Shown here piece after piece: positions 1-11,000 of a stretch of DNA of 64,000 nt (positions are counted from its first letter, which is position 1; each line of letters begins with the position of its first letter). Below the pieces are notes generated by a model, which saw only the letters and a list, made by a program, of their open reading frames with translations, was not told where the DNA came from and did no database searches. This DNA is from Cladorhizidae sp. MBARI D1340-BT2 (taxonomy: Eukaryota > Porifera > Demospongiae > Poecilosclerida > Cladorhizidae). The position numbers were made by a program, and so were the translations under genes. The DNA lies in NCBI GenBank assembly GCA_028752905.1, contig JAQNBH010000271.1, forward strand, positions 62,001 through 126,000. The letters run 5' to 3'.

Positions 1-1247
1 CTTTTCTACACTTTACCTAAAAAAGAATATTTTTATATCACCGGATAGCCCTTCTAATTATCTGTCTTTTGTACGTGCCAAAATTTTGAGTACTCTAAGT
101 ATTAGCAAATTATGGTGATTTGAAGTGGTAAGGTTTGCGATCTTTCCTGGCATTTTCCAGTTGCCAAAGCGGTGGCCTGCCAGTGAAAAACCACCACATT
201 TATTGATAATCTGTTGACATGTTGCAGATAAGGGCCTTCTCTATCAGTTGACAAAATCTGGGACTTTGGTCTTGTTAATTAGGGCAGTTATGAATTGTAC
301 TCTTACTTGATGCTAAACATGTTAGCTTCGTAGATTATCCACACTTCACTGAATAGACTTGATGTATAGCTATTAAGATAGGACTCTCTAAGTGCTCTCT
401 CTTGATACCAAACATCCATATATTCTGCACACTTCACTGTAATGGACTTGCAAGATAGGTATCTCTCAGTGTTCTCTATCTTGAGCTAAACATGTTAGCT
501 TCATAGATTCTCCACACTTCACTGAATAGACTTGATATATAGCTCTAAAGGTAGGCCTCTCTCTGTTCTCTCTCTTGATACCAAACATCCGTATATTCTG
601 CATACATAGAATCACAAGATAGGTTTCTCTATGTGTTCTCTATCTTGATGCTAAACAGGTTAGCTTCATAGATTCTCCACACTTTACTGTATAAACTTGA
701 TATATAGCTATTAAGATAGGTCTCTCCCTGTGCTCTCTGTTGATATCAAACATCCATAATATTCTGCACACTTCACTGTAATGAACTTGCAAGATAGGTA
801 TCTCTCAGTGTTCTCTATCTTGAGCTAAACATGTTAGCTTCATAGATTCTCCACACTTCACTGAATAGACTTGATATATAGCTCTAAAGGTAGGCCTCTC
901 TCTGTTCTCTCTCTTGATACCAAACATCCGTATATTCTGCATACATAGAATCACAAGATAGGTTTCTCTATGTGTTCTCTATCTTGATGCTAAACAGGTT
1001 AGCTTCATAGATTCTCCACACTTCACTGTATAAACTTGATATATAGCTATTAAGATAGGTCTCTCCCTGTGCTCTCTGTTGATATCAAACATCCATAATA
1101 TTCTGCACACTTCACTGTAATGGACTTGATATGATTCGAATGATAGGTTTCATTATGTGTTCTCTATCTTGATATTTGCCCTAATTTGGTCTATATGTTT
1201 CTCATTTTTCCCCCAAAAATCTTGTTATTTTGCCGTAAAGCTCATAA
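1..1247 (+). repeat. Unit 1: expanded monomer with five sub-repeats (+339 bp)
   Basis: This unit is 1247 bp, against 908 bp for unit 3 of the same variant type. Sub-repeats run 1, 2, a 3/1 chimera, 2, 3. The chimera switches from copy-3 to copy-1 sequence within the shared TGCACACTTCACTGTAATG stretch near 760-790 and carries a private A (TGTAATGAACTT). This is the expected larger product of unequal exchange between sub-repeats 1 and 3. It is reciprocal in structure to unit 61. Confidence 0.93.
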
Positions 1248-1552
1248 CTTTTCTACACTTTACCCAAAAAAGAAATTTTTTATATCACCGGATAGCCCTT
1301 CTAATTATCTGTCTTTTGTACGTGCCAAAATTTTGAGTACTCTAAGTATTAGCAAGTTATGGTGATTTGAAGTGGTAAGGTTTGCGATCTTTCCTGGCGT
1401 TTTCCAGTTGCCAAAGCGGTGGCCTGCCAGTGAAAAACCACAACATTTATTGATAATCTGTTGACATGTTGCAGATAAGGGCCTTCTCTATCAGTTGACA
1501 AAATCTGGGACTTTGGTCTTGTTAATTAGGGCAGTTATGAATTGTACTCTTA

Positions 1553-1726
1553 CTTGATGCTAAACATGTTAGCTTCGTAGATTATCCACACCTCACTGAA
1601 TAGACTTGATGTATAGCTATTAAGATAGGACTCTCTAAGTGCTCTCTCTTGATACCAAACATCCATATATTCTGCACACTTCACTGTAATGGACTTGCAA
1701 GATAGGTATCTCTCAGTGTTCTCTAT
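1553..1726 (+). repeat. Sub-repeat 1 of the monomer (example in unit 2)
   Basis: A 174-bp copy starting CTTGATGCTAAACATGTTAG and ending in a CTCTATC block. It shares landmarks in the same order with the next two copies: TAGATT..CCACAC, ACTTGAT, TATAGCT, CTCTC, CAAACATCC, ATATTCTGCA and CTCTATC. This copy carries CTATTAAGATAG, the TTAA that the transposon used in unit 53. Confidence 0.9.
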
Positions 1727-1890
1727 CTTGAGCTAAACATGTTAGCTTCATAGATTCTCCACACTTCACTGAATAGACTTGATATATAGCTCTAAAGGTA
1801 GGCCTCTCTCTGTTCTCTCTCTTGATACCAAACATCCGTATATTCTGCATACATAGAATCACAAGATAGGTTTCTCTATGTGTTCTCTAT
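1727..1890 (+). repeat. Sub-repeat 2 of the monomer (example in unit 2)
   Basis: A 164-bp copy starting CTTGAGCTAAACATG. It differs from copies 1 and 3 by TATAGCTCTAAAGG instead of TATAGCTATTAAG, so it lacks that TTAA site, and by a shorter segment after ATATTCTGCATACATAG. It is the copy duplicated in unit 44. Confidence 0.9.
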
Positions 1891-2075
1891 CTTGATGCTA
1901 AACAGGTTAGCTTCATAGATTCTCCACACTTCACTGTATAAACTTGATATATAGCTATTAAGATAGGTCTCTCCCTGTGCTCTCTGTTGATATCAAACAT
2001 CCATAATATTCTGCACACTTCACTGTAATGGACTTGATATGATTCGAATGATAGGTTTCATTATGTGTTCTCTAT
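1891..2075 (+). repeat. Sub-repeat 3 of the monomer (example in unit 2)
   Basis: A 185-bp copy starting CTTGATGCTAAACAGG. It is longer than the others because of an extra segment around GATATGATTCGAATGATAGG near its end. It shares the string TTCTGCACACTTCACTGTAA with copy 1 exactly 339 bp upstream. That shared string is the apparent exchange point in the abnormal units 1 and 61. Confidence 0.9.
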
Positions 2076-5000
2076 CTTGATATTTGCCCTAATTTGGTCT
2101 ATATTATGTTTCTCATTTCCCCCCCAAAATCTTGTTATTTTGCCGTAAAGCTCATAACTTTTCTACACTTTACCTAAAAAAGAATATTTTTATATCACCG
2201 GATAGCCCTTCTAATTATCTGTCTTTTGTACGTGCCAAAATTTTGAGTACTCTAAGTATTAGCAAATTATGGTGATTTGAAGTGGTAAGGTTTGCGATCT
2301 TTCCTGGCATTTTCCAGTTGCCAAAGCGGTGGCCTGCCAGTGAAAAACCACCACATTTATTGATAATCTGTTGACATGTTGCAGATAAGGGCCTTCTCTA
2401 TCAGTTGACAAAATCTGGGACTTTGGTCTTGTTAATTAGGGCAGTTATGAATTGTACTCTTACTTGATGCTAAACATGTTAGCTTCGTAGATTATCCACA
2501 CTTCACTGAATAGACTTGATGTATAGCTATTAAGATAGGACTCTCTAAGTGCTCTCTCTTGATACCAAACATCCATATATTCTGCACACTTCACTGTAAT
2601 GGACTTGCAAGATAGGTATCTCTCAGTGTTCTCTATCTTGAGCTAAACATGTTAGCTTCATAGATTCTCCACACTTCACTGAATAGACTTGATATATAGC
2701 TCTAAAGGTAGGCCTCTCTCTGTTCTCTCTCTTGATACCAAACATCCGTATATTCTGCATACATAGAATCACAAGATAGGTTTCTCTATGTGTTCTCTAT
2801 CTTGATGCTAAACAGGTTAGCTTCATAGATTCTCCACACTTTACTGTATAAACTTGATATATAGCTATTAAGATAGGTCTCTCCCTGTGCTCTCTGTTGA
2901 TATCAAACATCCATAATATTCTGCACACTTCACTGTAATGGACTTGATATGATTCGAATGATAGGTTTCATTATGTGTTCTCTATCTTGATATTTGCCCT
3001 AATTTGGTCTATATGTTTCTCATTTTTCCCCCAAAAATCTTGTTATTTTGCCGTAAAGCTCATAACTTTTCTACACTTTACCCAAAAAAGAATTTTTTTA
3101 TATCACCGGATAGCCCTTCTAATTATCTGTCTTTTGTACGTGCCAAAATTTTGAGTACTCTAAGTATTAGCAAGTTATGGTGATTTGAAGTGGTAAGGTT
3201 TGCGATCTTTCCTGGCGTTTTCCAGTTGCCAAAGCGGTGGCCTGCCAGTGAAAAACCACCACATTTATTGATAATCTGTTGACATGTTGCAGATAAGGGC
3301 CTTCTCTATCAGTTGACAAAATCTGGGACTTTGGTCTTGTTAATTAGGGCAGTTATGAATTGTACTCTTACTTGATGCTAAACATGTTAGCTTCGTAGAT
3401 TATCCACACCTCACTGAATAGACTTGATGTATAGCTATTAAGATAGGACTCTCTAAGTGCTCTCTCTTGATACCAAACATCCATATATTCTGCACACTTC
3501 ACTGTAATGGACTTGCAAGATAGGTATATCTCAGTGTTCTCTATCTTGAGCTAAACATGTTAGCTTCATAGATTCTCCACACTTCACTGAATAGACTTGA
3601 TATATAGCTCTAAAGGTAGGCCTCTCTCTGTTCTCTCTCTTGATACCAAACATCCGTATATTCTGCATACATAGAATCACAAGATAGGTTTCTCTATGTG
3701 TTCTCTATCTTGATGCTAAACAGGTTAGCTTCATAGATTCTCCACACTTCACTGTATAAACTTGATATATAGCTATTAAGATAGGTCTCTCCCTGTGCTC
3801 TCTGTTGATATCAAACATCCATAATATTCTGCACACTTCACTGTAATGGACTTGATATGATTCGAATGATAGGTTTCATTATGTGTTCTCTATCTTGATA
3901 TTTGCCCTAATTTGGTCTATATTATGTTTCTCATTTCCCCCCCAAAATCTTGTTATTTTGCCGTAAAGCTCATAACTTTTCTACACTTTACCTAAAAAAG
4001 AATATTTTTATATTACCGGATAGCCCTTCTAATTATCTGTCTTTTGTACGTGCCAAAATTTTGAGTACTCTAAGTATTAGCAAATTATGGTGATTTGAAG
4101 TGGTAAGGTTTGCGATCTTTCCTGGCATTTTCCAGTTGCCAAAGCGGTGGCCTGCCAGTGAAAAACCACCACATTTATTGATAATCTGTTGACATGTTGC
4201 AGATAAGGGCCTTCTCTATCAGTTGACAAAATCTGGGACTTTGGTCTTGTTAATTAGGGCAGTTATGAATTGTACTCTTACTTGATGCTAAACATGTTAG
4301 CTTTGTAGATTATCCACACTTCACTGAATAGACTTGATGTATAGCTATTAAGATAGGACTCTCTAAGTGCTCTCTCTTGATACCAAACATCCATATATTC
4401 TGCACACTTCACTGTAATGGACTTGCAAGATAGGTATCTCTCAGTGTTCTCTATCTTGAGCTAAACATGTTAGCTTCATAGATTCTCCACACTTCACTGA
4501 ATAGACTTGATATATAGCTCTAAAGGTAGGCCTCTCTCTGTTCTCTCTCTTGATACCAAACATCCGTATATTCTGCATATATAGAATCTCAAGATAGGTT
4601 TCTCTATGTGTTCTCTATCTTGATGCTAAACAGGTTAGCTTCATAGATTCTCCACACTTCACTGTATAAACTTGATATATAGCTATTAAGATAGGTCTCT
4701 CCCTGTGCTCTCTGTTGATATCAAACATCCATAATATTCTGCACACTTCACTGTAATGGACTTGATATGATTCGAATGATAGGTTTCATTATGTGTTCTC
4801 TATCTTGATATTTGCCCTAATTTGGTCTATATGTTTCTCATTTTCCCCCAAAAATCTTGTTATTTTGCCGTAAAGCTCATAACTTTTCTACACTTTACCC
4901 AAAAAAGAAAATATTTATATCACCGGATAGCCCTTCTAATTATCTGTCTTTTGTACGTGCCAAAATTTTGAGTACTCTAAGTATTAGCAAGTTATGTTGA

Positions 5001-8000
5001 TTTGAAGTGGTAAGGTTTGCGATCTTTCCTGGCGTTTTCCAGTTGCCAAAGCGGTGGCCTGCCAGTAAAAAACCACCACATTTATTGATAATCTGTTGAC
5101 ATGTTGCAGATAAGGGCCTTCTCTATCAGTTGACAAAATCTGGGACTTTGGTCTTGTTAATTAGGGCAGTTATGAATTGTACTCTTACTTGATGCTAAAC
5201 ATGTTAGCTTCGTAGATTATCCACACTTCACTGAATAGACTTGATGTATAGCTATTAAGATAGGACTCTCTAAGTGCTCTCTCTTGATACCAAACATCCA
5301 TATATTCTGCACACTTCACTGTAATGGACTTGCAAGATAGGTATCTCTCAGTGTTCTCTATCTTGAGCTAAACATGTTAGCTTCATAGATTCTCCACACT
5401 TCACTGAATAGACTTGATATATAGCTCTAAAGGTAGGCCTCTCTCTGTTCTCTCTCTTGATACCAAACATCCGTATATTCTGCATACATAGAATCACAAG
5501 ATAGGTTTCTCTATGTGTTCTCTATCTTGATGCTAAACAGGTTAGCTTCATAGATTCTCCACACTTCACTGTATAAACTTGATATATAGCTATTAAGATA
5601 GGTCTCTCCCTGTGCTCTCTGTTGATATCAAACATCCATAATATTCTGCACACTTCACTGTAATGGACTTGATATGATTCGAATGATAGGTTTCATTATG
5701 TGTTCTCTATCTTGATATTTGCCCTAATTTGGTCTATATTATGTTTCTCATTTCCCCCCCAAAATCTTGTTATTTTGCCGTAAAGCTCATAACTTTTCTA
5801 CACTTTACCTAAAAAAGAATATTTTTATATTACCGGATAGCCCTTCTAATTATCTGTCTTTTGTACGTGCCAAAATTTTGAGTACTCTAAGTATTAGCAA
5901 ATTATGGTGATTTGAAGTGGTAAGGTTTGCGATCTTTCCTGGCATTTTCCAGTTGCCAAAGCGGTGGCCTGCCAGTGAAAAACCACCACATTTATTGATA
6001 ATCTGTTGACATGTTGCAGATAAGGGCCTTCTCTATCAGTTGACAAAATCTGGGACTTTGGTCTTGTTAATTAGGGCAGTTATGAATTGTACTCTTACTT
6101 GATGCTAAACATGTTAGCTTTGTAGATTATCCACACTTCACTGAATAGACTTGATGTATAGCTATTAAGATAGGACTCTCTAAGTGCTCTCTCTTGATAC
6201 CAAACATCCATATATTCTGCACACTTCACTGTAATGGACTTGCAAGATAGGTATCTCTCAGTGTTCTCTATCTTGAGCTAAACATGTTAGCTTCATAGAT
6301 TCTCCACACTTCACTGAATAGACTTGATATATAGCTCTAAAGGTAGGCCTCTCTCTGTTCTCTCTCTTGATACCAAACATCCGTATATTCTGCATATATA
6401 GAATCTCAAGATAGGTTTCTCTATGTGTTCTCTATCTTGATGCTAAACAGGTTAGCTTCATAGATTCTCCACACTTCACTGTATAAACTTGATATATAGC
6501 TATTAAGATAGGTCTCTCCCTGTGCTCTCTGTTGATATCAAACATCCATAATATTCTGCACACTTCACTGTAATGGACTTGATATGATTCGAATGATAGG
6601 TTTCATTATGTGTTCTCTATCTTGATATTTGCCCTAATTTGGTCTATATGTTTCTCATTTTCCCCCAAAAATCTTGTTATTTTGCCGTAAAGCTCATAAC
6701 TTTTCTACACTTTACCCAAAAAAGAAAATATTTATATCACCGGATAGCCCTTCTAATTATCTGTCTTTTGTACGTGCCAAAATTTTGAGTACTCTAAGTA
6801 TTAGCAAGTTATGTTGATTTGAAGTGGTAAGGTTTGCGATCTTTCCTGGCGTTTTCCAGTTGCCAAAGCGGTGGCCTGCCAGTAAAAAACCACCACATTT
6901 ATTGATAATCTGTTGACATGTTGCAGATAAGGGCCTTCTCTATCAGTTGACAAAATCTGGGACTTTGGTCTTGTTAATTAGGGCAGTTATGAATTGTACT
7001 CTTACTTGATGCTAAACATGTTAGCTTCGTAGATTATCCACACTTCACTGAATAGACTTGATGTATAGCTATTAAGATAGGACTCTCTAAGTGCTCTCTC
7101 TTGATACCAAACATCCATATATTCTGCACACTTCACTGTAATGGACTTGCAAGATAGGTATCTCTCAGTGTTCTCTATCTTGAGCTAAACATGTTAGCTT
7201 CATAGATTCTCCACACTTCACTGAATAGACTTGATATATAGCTCTAAAGGTAGGCCTCTCTCTGTTCTCTCTCTTGATACCAAACATCCGTATATTCTGC
7301 ATACATAGAATCACAAGATAGGTTTCTCTATGTGTTCTCTATCTTGATGCTAAACAGGTTAGCTTCATAGATTCTCCACACTTCACTGTATAAACTTGAT
7401 ATATAGCTATTAAGATAGGTCTCTCCCTGTGCTCTCTGTTGATATCAAACATCCATAATATTCTGCACACTTCACTGTAATGGACTTGATATGATTCGAA
7501 TGATAGGTTTCATTATGTGTTCTCTATCTTGATATTTGCCCTAATTTGGTCTATATGTTTCTCATTTTCCCCCCAAAATCTTGTTATTTTGCCGTAAAGC
7601 TCATAACTTTTCTACACTTTACCTAAAAAAGAATATTTTTATATCACCGGATAGCCCTTCTAATTATCTGTCTTTTGTACGTGCTAAAATTTTGAGTACT
7701 CTAAGTATTAGCAAGTTATGGTGATTTGAAGTGGTAAGGTTTGCGATCTTTCCTGGCGTTTTCCAGTTGCCAAAGCGGTGGCCTGCCAGTGAAAAACCAC
7801 CACATTTATTGATAATCTGTTGACATGTTGCAGATAAGGGCCTTCTCTATCAGTTGACAAAATCTGGGACTTTGGTCTTGTTAATTAGGGCAGTTATGAA
7901 TTGTACTCTTACTTGATGCTAAACATGTTAGCTTCGTAGATTATCCACACTTCACTGAATAGACTTGATGTATAGCTATTAAGATAGGACTCTCTAAGTG

Positions 8001-11000
8001 CTCTCTCTTGATACCAAACATCCATATATTCTGCACACTTCACTGTAATGGACTTGCAAGATAGGTATCTCTCAGTGTTCTCTATCTTGAGCTAAACATG
8101 TTAGCTTCATAGATTCTCCACACTTCACTGAATAGACTTGATATATAGCTCTAAAGGTAGGCCTCTCTCTGTTCTCTCTCTTGATACCAAACATCCGTAT
8201 ATTCTGCATACATAGAATCTCAAGATAGGTTTCTCTATGTGTTCTCTATCTTGATGCTAAACAGGTTAGCTTCATAGATTCTCCACACTTCACTGTATAA
8301 ACTTGATATATAGCTATTAAGATAGGTCTCTCCCTGTGCTCTCTGTTGATATCAAACATCCATAATATTCTGCACACTTCACTGTAATGGACTTGATATG
8401 ATTCGAATGATAGGTTTCATTATGTGTTCTCTATCTTGATATTTGCCCTAATTTGGTCTATATGTTTCTCATTTTCCCCCCAAAATCTTGTTATTTTGCC
8501 GTAAAGCTCATAACTTTTCTACACTTTACCCAAAAAAGAAAATATTTATATCACCGGATAGCCCTTCTAATTATCTGTCTTTTGTACGTGCCAAAATTTT
8601 GAGTACTCTAAGTATTAGCAAGTTATGGTGATTTGAAGTGGTAAGGTTTGCGATCTTTCCTGGCGTTTTCCAGTTGCCAAAGCGGTGGCCTGCCAGTGAA
8701 AAACCACCACATTTATTGATAATCTGTTGACATGTTGCAGATAAGGGCCTTCTCTATCAGTTGACAAAATCTGGGACTTTGGTCTTGTTAATTAGGGCAG
8801 TTATGAATTGTACTCTTACTTGATGCTAAACATGTTAGCTTCGTAGATTATCCACACTTCACTGAATAGACTTGATGTATAGCTATTAAGATAGGACTCT
8901 CTAAGTGCTCTCTCTTGATACCAAACATCCATATATTCTGCACACTTCACTGTAATGGACTTGCAAGATAGGTATCTCTCAGTGTTCTCTATCTTGAGCT
9001 AAACATGTTAGCTTCATAGATTCTCCACACTTCACTGAATAGACTTGATATATAGCTCTAAAGGTAGGCCTCTCTCTGTTCTCTCTCTTGATACCAAACA
9101 TCCGTATATTCTGCATACATAGAATCACAAGATAGGTTTCTCTATGTGTTCTCTATCTTGATGCTAAACAGGTTAGCTTCATAGATTCTCCACACTTCAC
9201 TGTATAAACTTGATATATAGCTATTAAGATAGGTCTCTCCCTGTGCTCTCTGTTGATATCAAACATCCATAATATTCTGCACACTTCACTGTAATGGACT
9301 TGATATGATTCGAATGATAGGTTTCATTATGTGTTCTCTATCTTGATATTTGCCCTAATTTGGTCTATATGTTTCTCATTTTCCCCCCAAAATCTTGTTA
9401 TTTTGCCGTAAAGCTCATAACTTTTCTACACTTTACCCAAAAAAGAAAATTTTTATATCACCGGATAGCCCTTCTAATTATCTGTCTTTTGTACGTGCCA
9501 AAATTTGAGTACTCTAAGTATTAGCAAGTTATGGTGATTTGAAGTGGTAAGGTTTGCGATCTTTCCTGGCGTTTTCCAATTGCCAAAGCGGTGGCCTGCC
9601 AGTGAAAAACCACCACATTTATTGATAATCTGTTGACATGTTGCAGATAAGGGCCTTCTCTATCAGTTGACAAAATCTGGGACTTTGGTCTTGTTAATTA
9701 GGGCAGTTATGAATTGTACTCTTACTTGATGCTAAACATGTTAGCTTCGTAGATTATCCACACTTCACTGAATAGACTTGATGTATAGCTATTAAGATAG
9801 GACTCTCTAAGTGCTCTCTCTTGATACCAAACATCCATATATTCTGCACACTTCACTGTAATGGACTTGCAAGATAGGTATCTCTCAGTGTTCTCTATCT
9901 TGAGCTAAACATGTTAGCTTCATAGATTCTCCACACTTCACTGAATAGACTTGATATATAGCTCTAAAGGTAGGCCTCTCTCTGTTCTCTCTCTTGATAC
10001 CAAACATCCGTATATTCTGCATACATAGAATCACAAGATAGGTTTCTCTATGTGTTCTCTATCTTGATGCTAAACAGGTTAGCTTCATAGATTCTCCACA
10101 CTTCACTGTATAAACTTGATATATAGCTATTAAGATAGGTCTCTCCCTGTGCTCTCTGTTGATATCAAACATCCATAATATTCTGCACACTTCACTGTAA
10201 TGGACTTGATATGATTCGAATGATAGGTTTCATTATGTGTTCTCTATCTTGATATTTGCCCTAATTTGGTCTATATGTTTCTCATTTCCCCCCCAAAATC
10301 TTGTTATTTTGCCGTAAAGCTCATAACTTTTCTACACTTTACCCAAAAAAGAAATTTTTTATATCACCGGATAGCCCTTCTAATTATCTGTCTTTTGTAC
10401 GTGCCAAAATTTGAGTACTCTAAGTATTAGCAAGTTATGGTGATTTGAAGTGGTAAGGTTTGCGATCTTTCCTGGCGTTTTCCAGTTGCCAAAGCGGTGG
10501 CCTGCCAGTGAAAAACCACCACATTTATTGATAATCTGTTGACATGTTGCAGATAAGGGCCTTCTCTATCAGTTGACAAAATCTGGGACTTTGGTCTTGT
10601 TAATTAGGGCAGTTATGAATTGTACTCTTACTTGATGCTAAACATGTTAGCTTCGTAGATTATCCACACTTCACTGAATAGACTTGATGTATAGCTATTA
10701 AGATAGGACTCTCTAAGTGCTCTCTCTTGATACCAAACATCCATATATTCTGCACACTTCACTGTAATGGACTTGCAAGATAGGTATCTCTCAGTGTTCT
10801 CTATCTTGAGCTAAACATGTTAGCTTCATAGATTCTCCACACTTCACTGAATAGACTTGATATATAGCTCTAAAGGTAGGCCTCTCTCTGTTCTCTCTCT
10901 TGATACCAAACATCCGTATATTCTGCATACATAGAATCACAAGATAGGTTTCTCTATGTGTTCTCTATCTTGATGCTAAACAGGTTAGCTTCATAGATTC

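Larger units (their letters stand above)
1248..2157 (+). repeat. Reference satellite monomer (unit 2)
   Basis: A typical 910-bp monomer, described here to define the architecture of all units. Positions 1248-1552 are non-repetitive: they begin with the anchor, followed by an A/T tract that varies between units (about 1263-1286), then a conserved stretch containing short inverted repeats such as TGGC-CT-GCCA. Positions 1553-2075 are three diverged tandem sub-repeats. Positions 2076-2157 form a tail with a T/C/A homopolymer junction. Units of 907 bp carry TCTATATG in the tail; 910-bp units such as this one carry three extra bases (TCTATATTATG). Units of 906 bp also lack one T in AAAATTTTGAG. 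I see no open reading frame of note, no recognisable RNA gene and no convincing promoter. Confidence 0.95.
1..7606 (+). repeat. Two-unit higher-order repeat at the left end (units 1-8)
   Basis: Odd units 1, 3, 5 and 7 share CAAATTATGG, GGCATTTTCC and a GAATATTTTTATAT tract. Even units 2, 4, 6 and 8 have CAAGTTATG, GGCGTTTTCC and other A/T tracts. Units 2 and 4 share CACCTCACTG. Units 5 and 7 share TATTACCGG and TTTGTAGATT. Units 6 and 8 share TTATGTTGAT and CCAGTAAAAAACC. Unit 5 to 7 and unit 6 to 8 are each 1817 bp apart, so the pair 5-6 looks like a recent duplicate of the pair 7-8, apart from a 3-bp indel in the tail of units 6 and 8. Confidence 0.88.

Noticed and set aside
2030..2060. Possible Pol III B box (GATTCGAATGA) in sub-repeat 3
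   Set aside because: It only partly matches the consensus. There is no A box at tRNA-like spacing, no cloverleaf and no T-run terminator at a fitting place.
2035..2060. CENP-B box in TTCGAATGATAGG
   Set aside because: It has TTCG but lacks the CGGG half of the consensus at the right spacing, so a centromere protein site is not supported.
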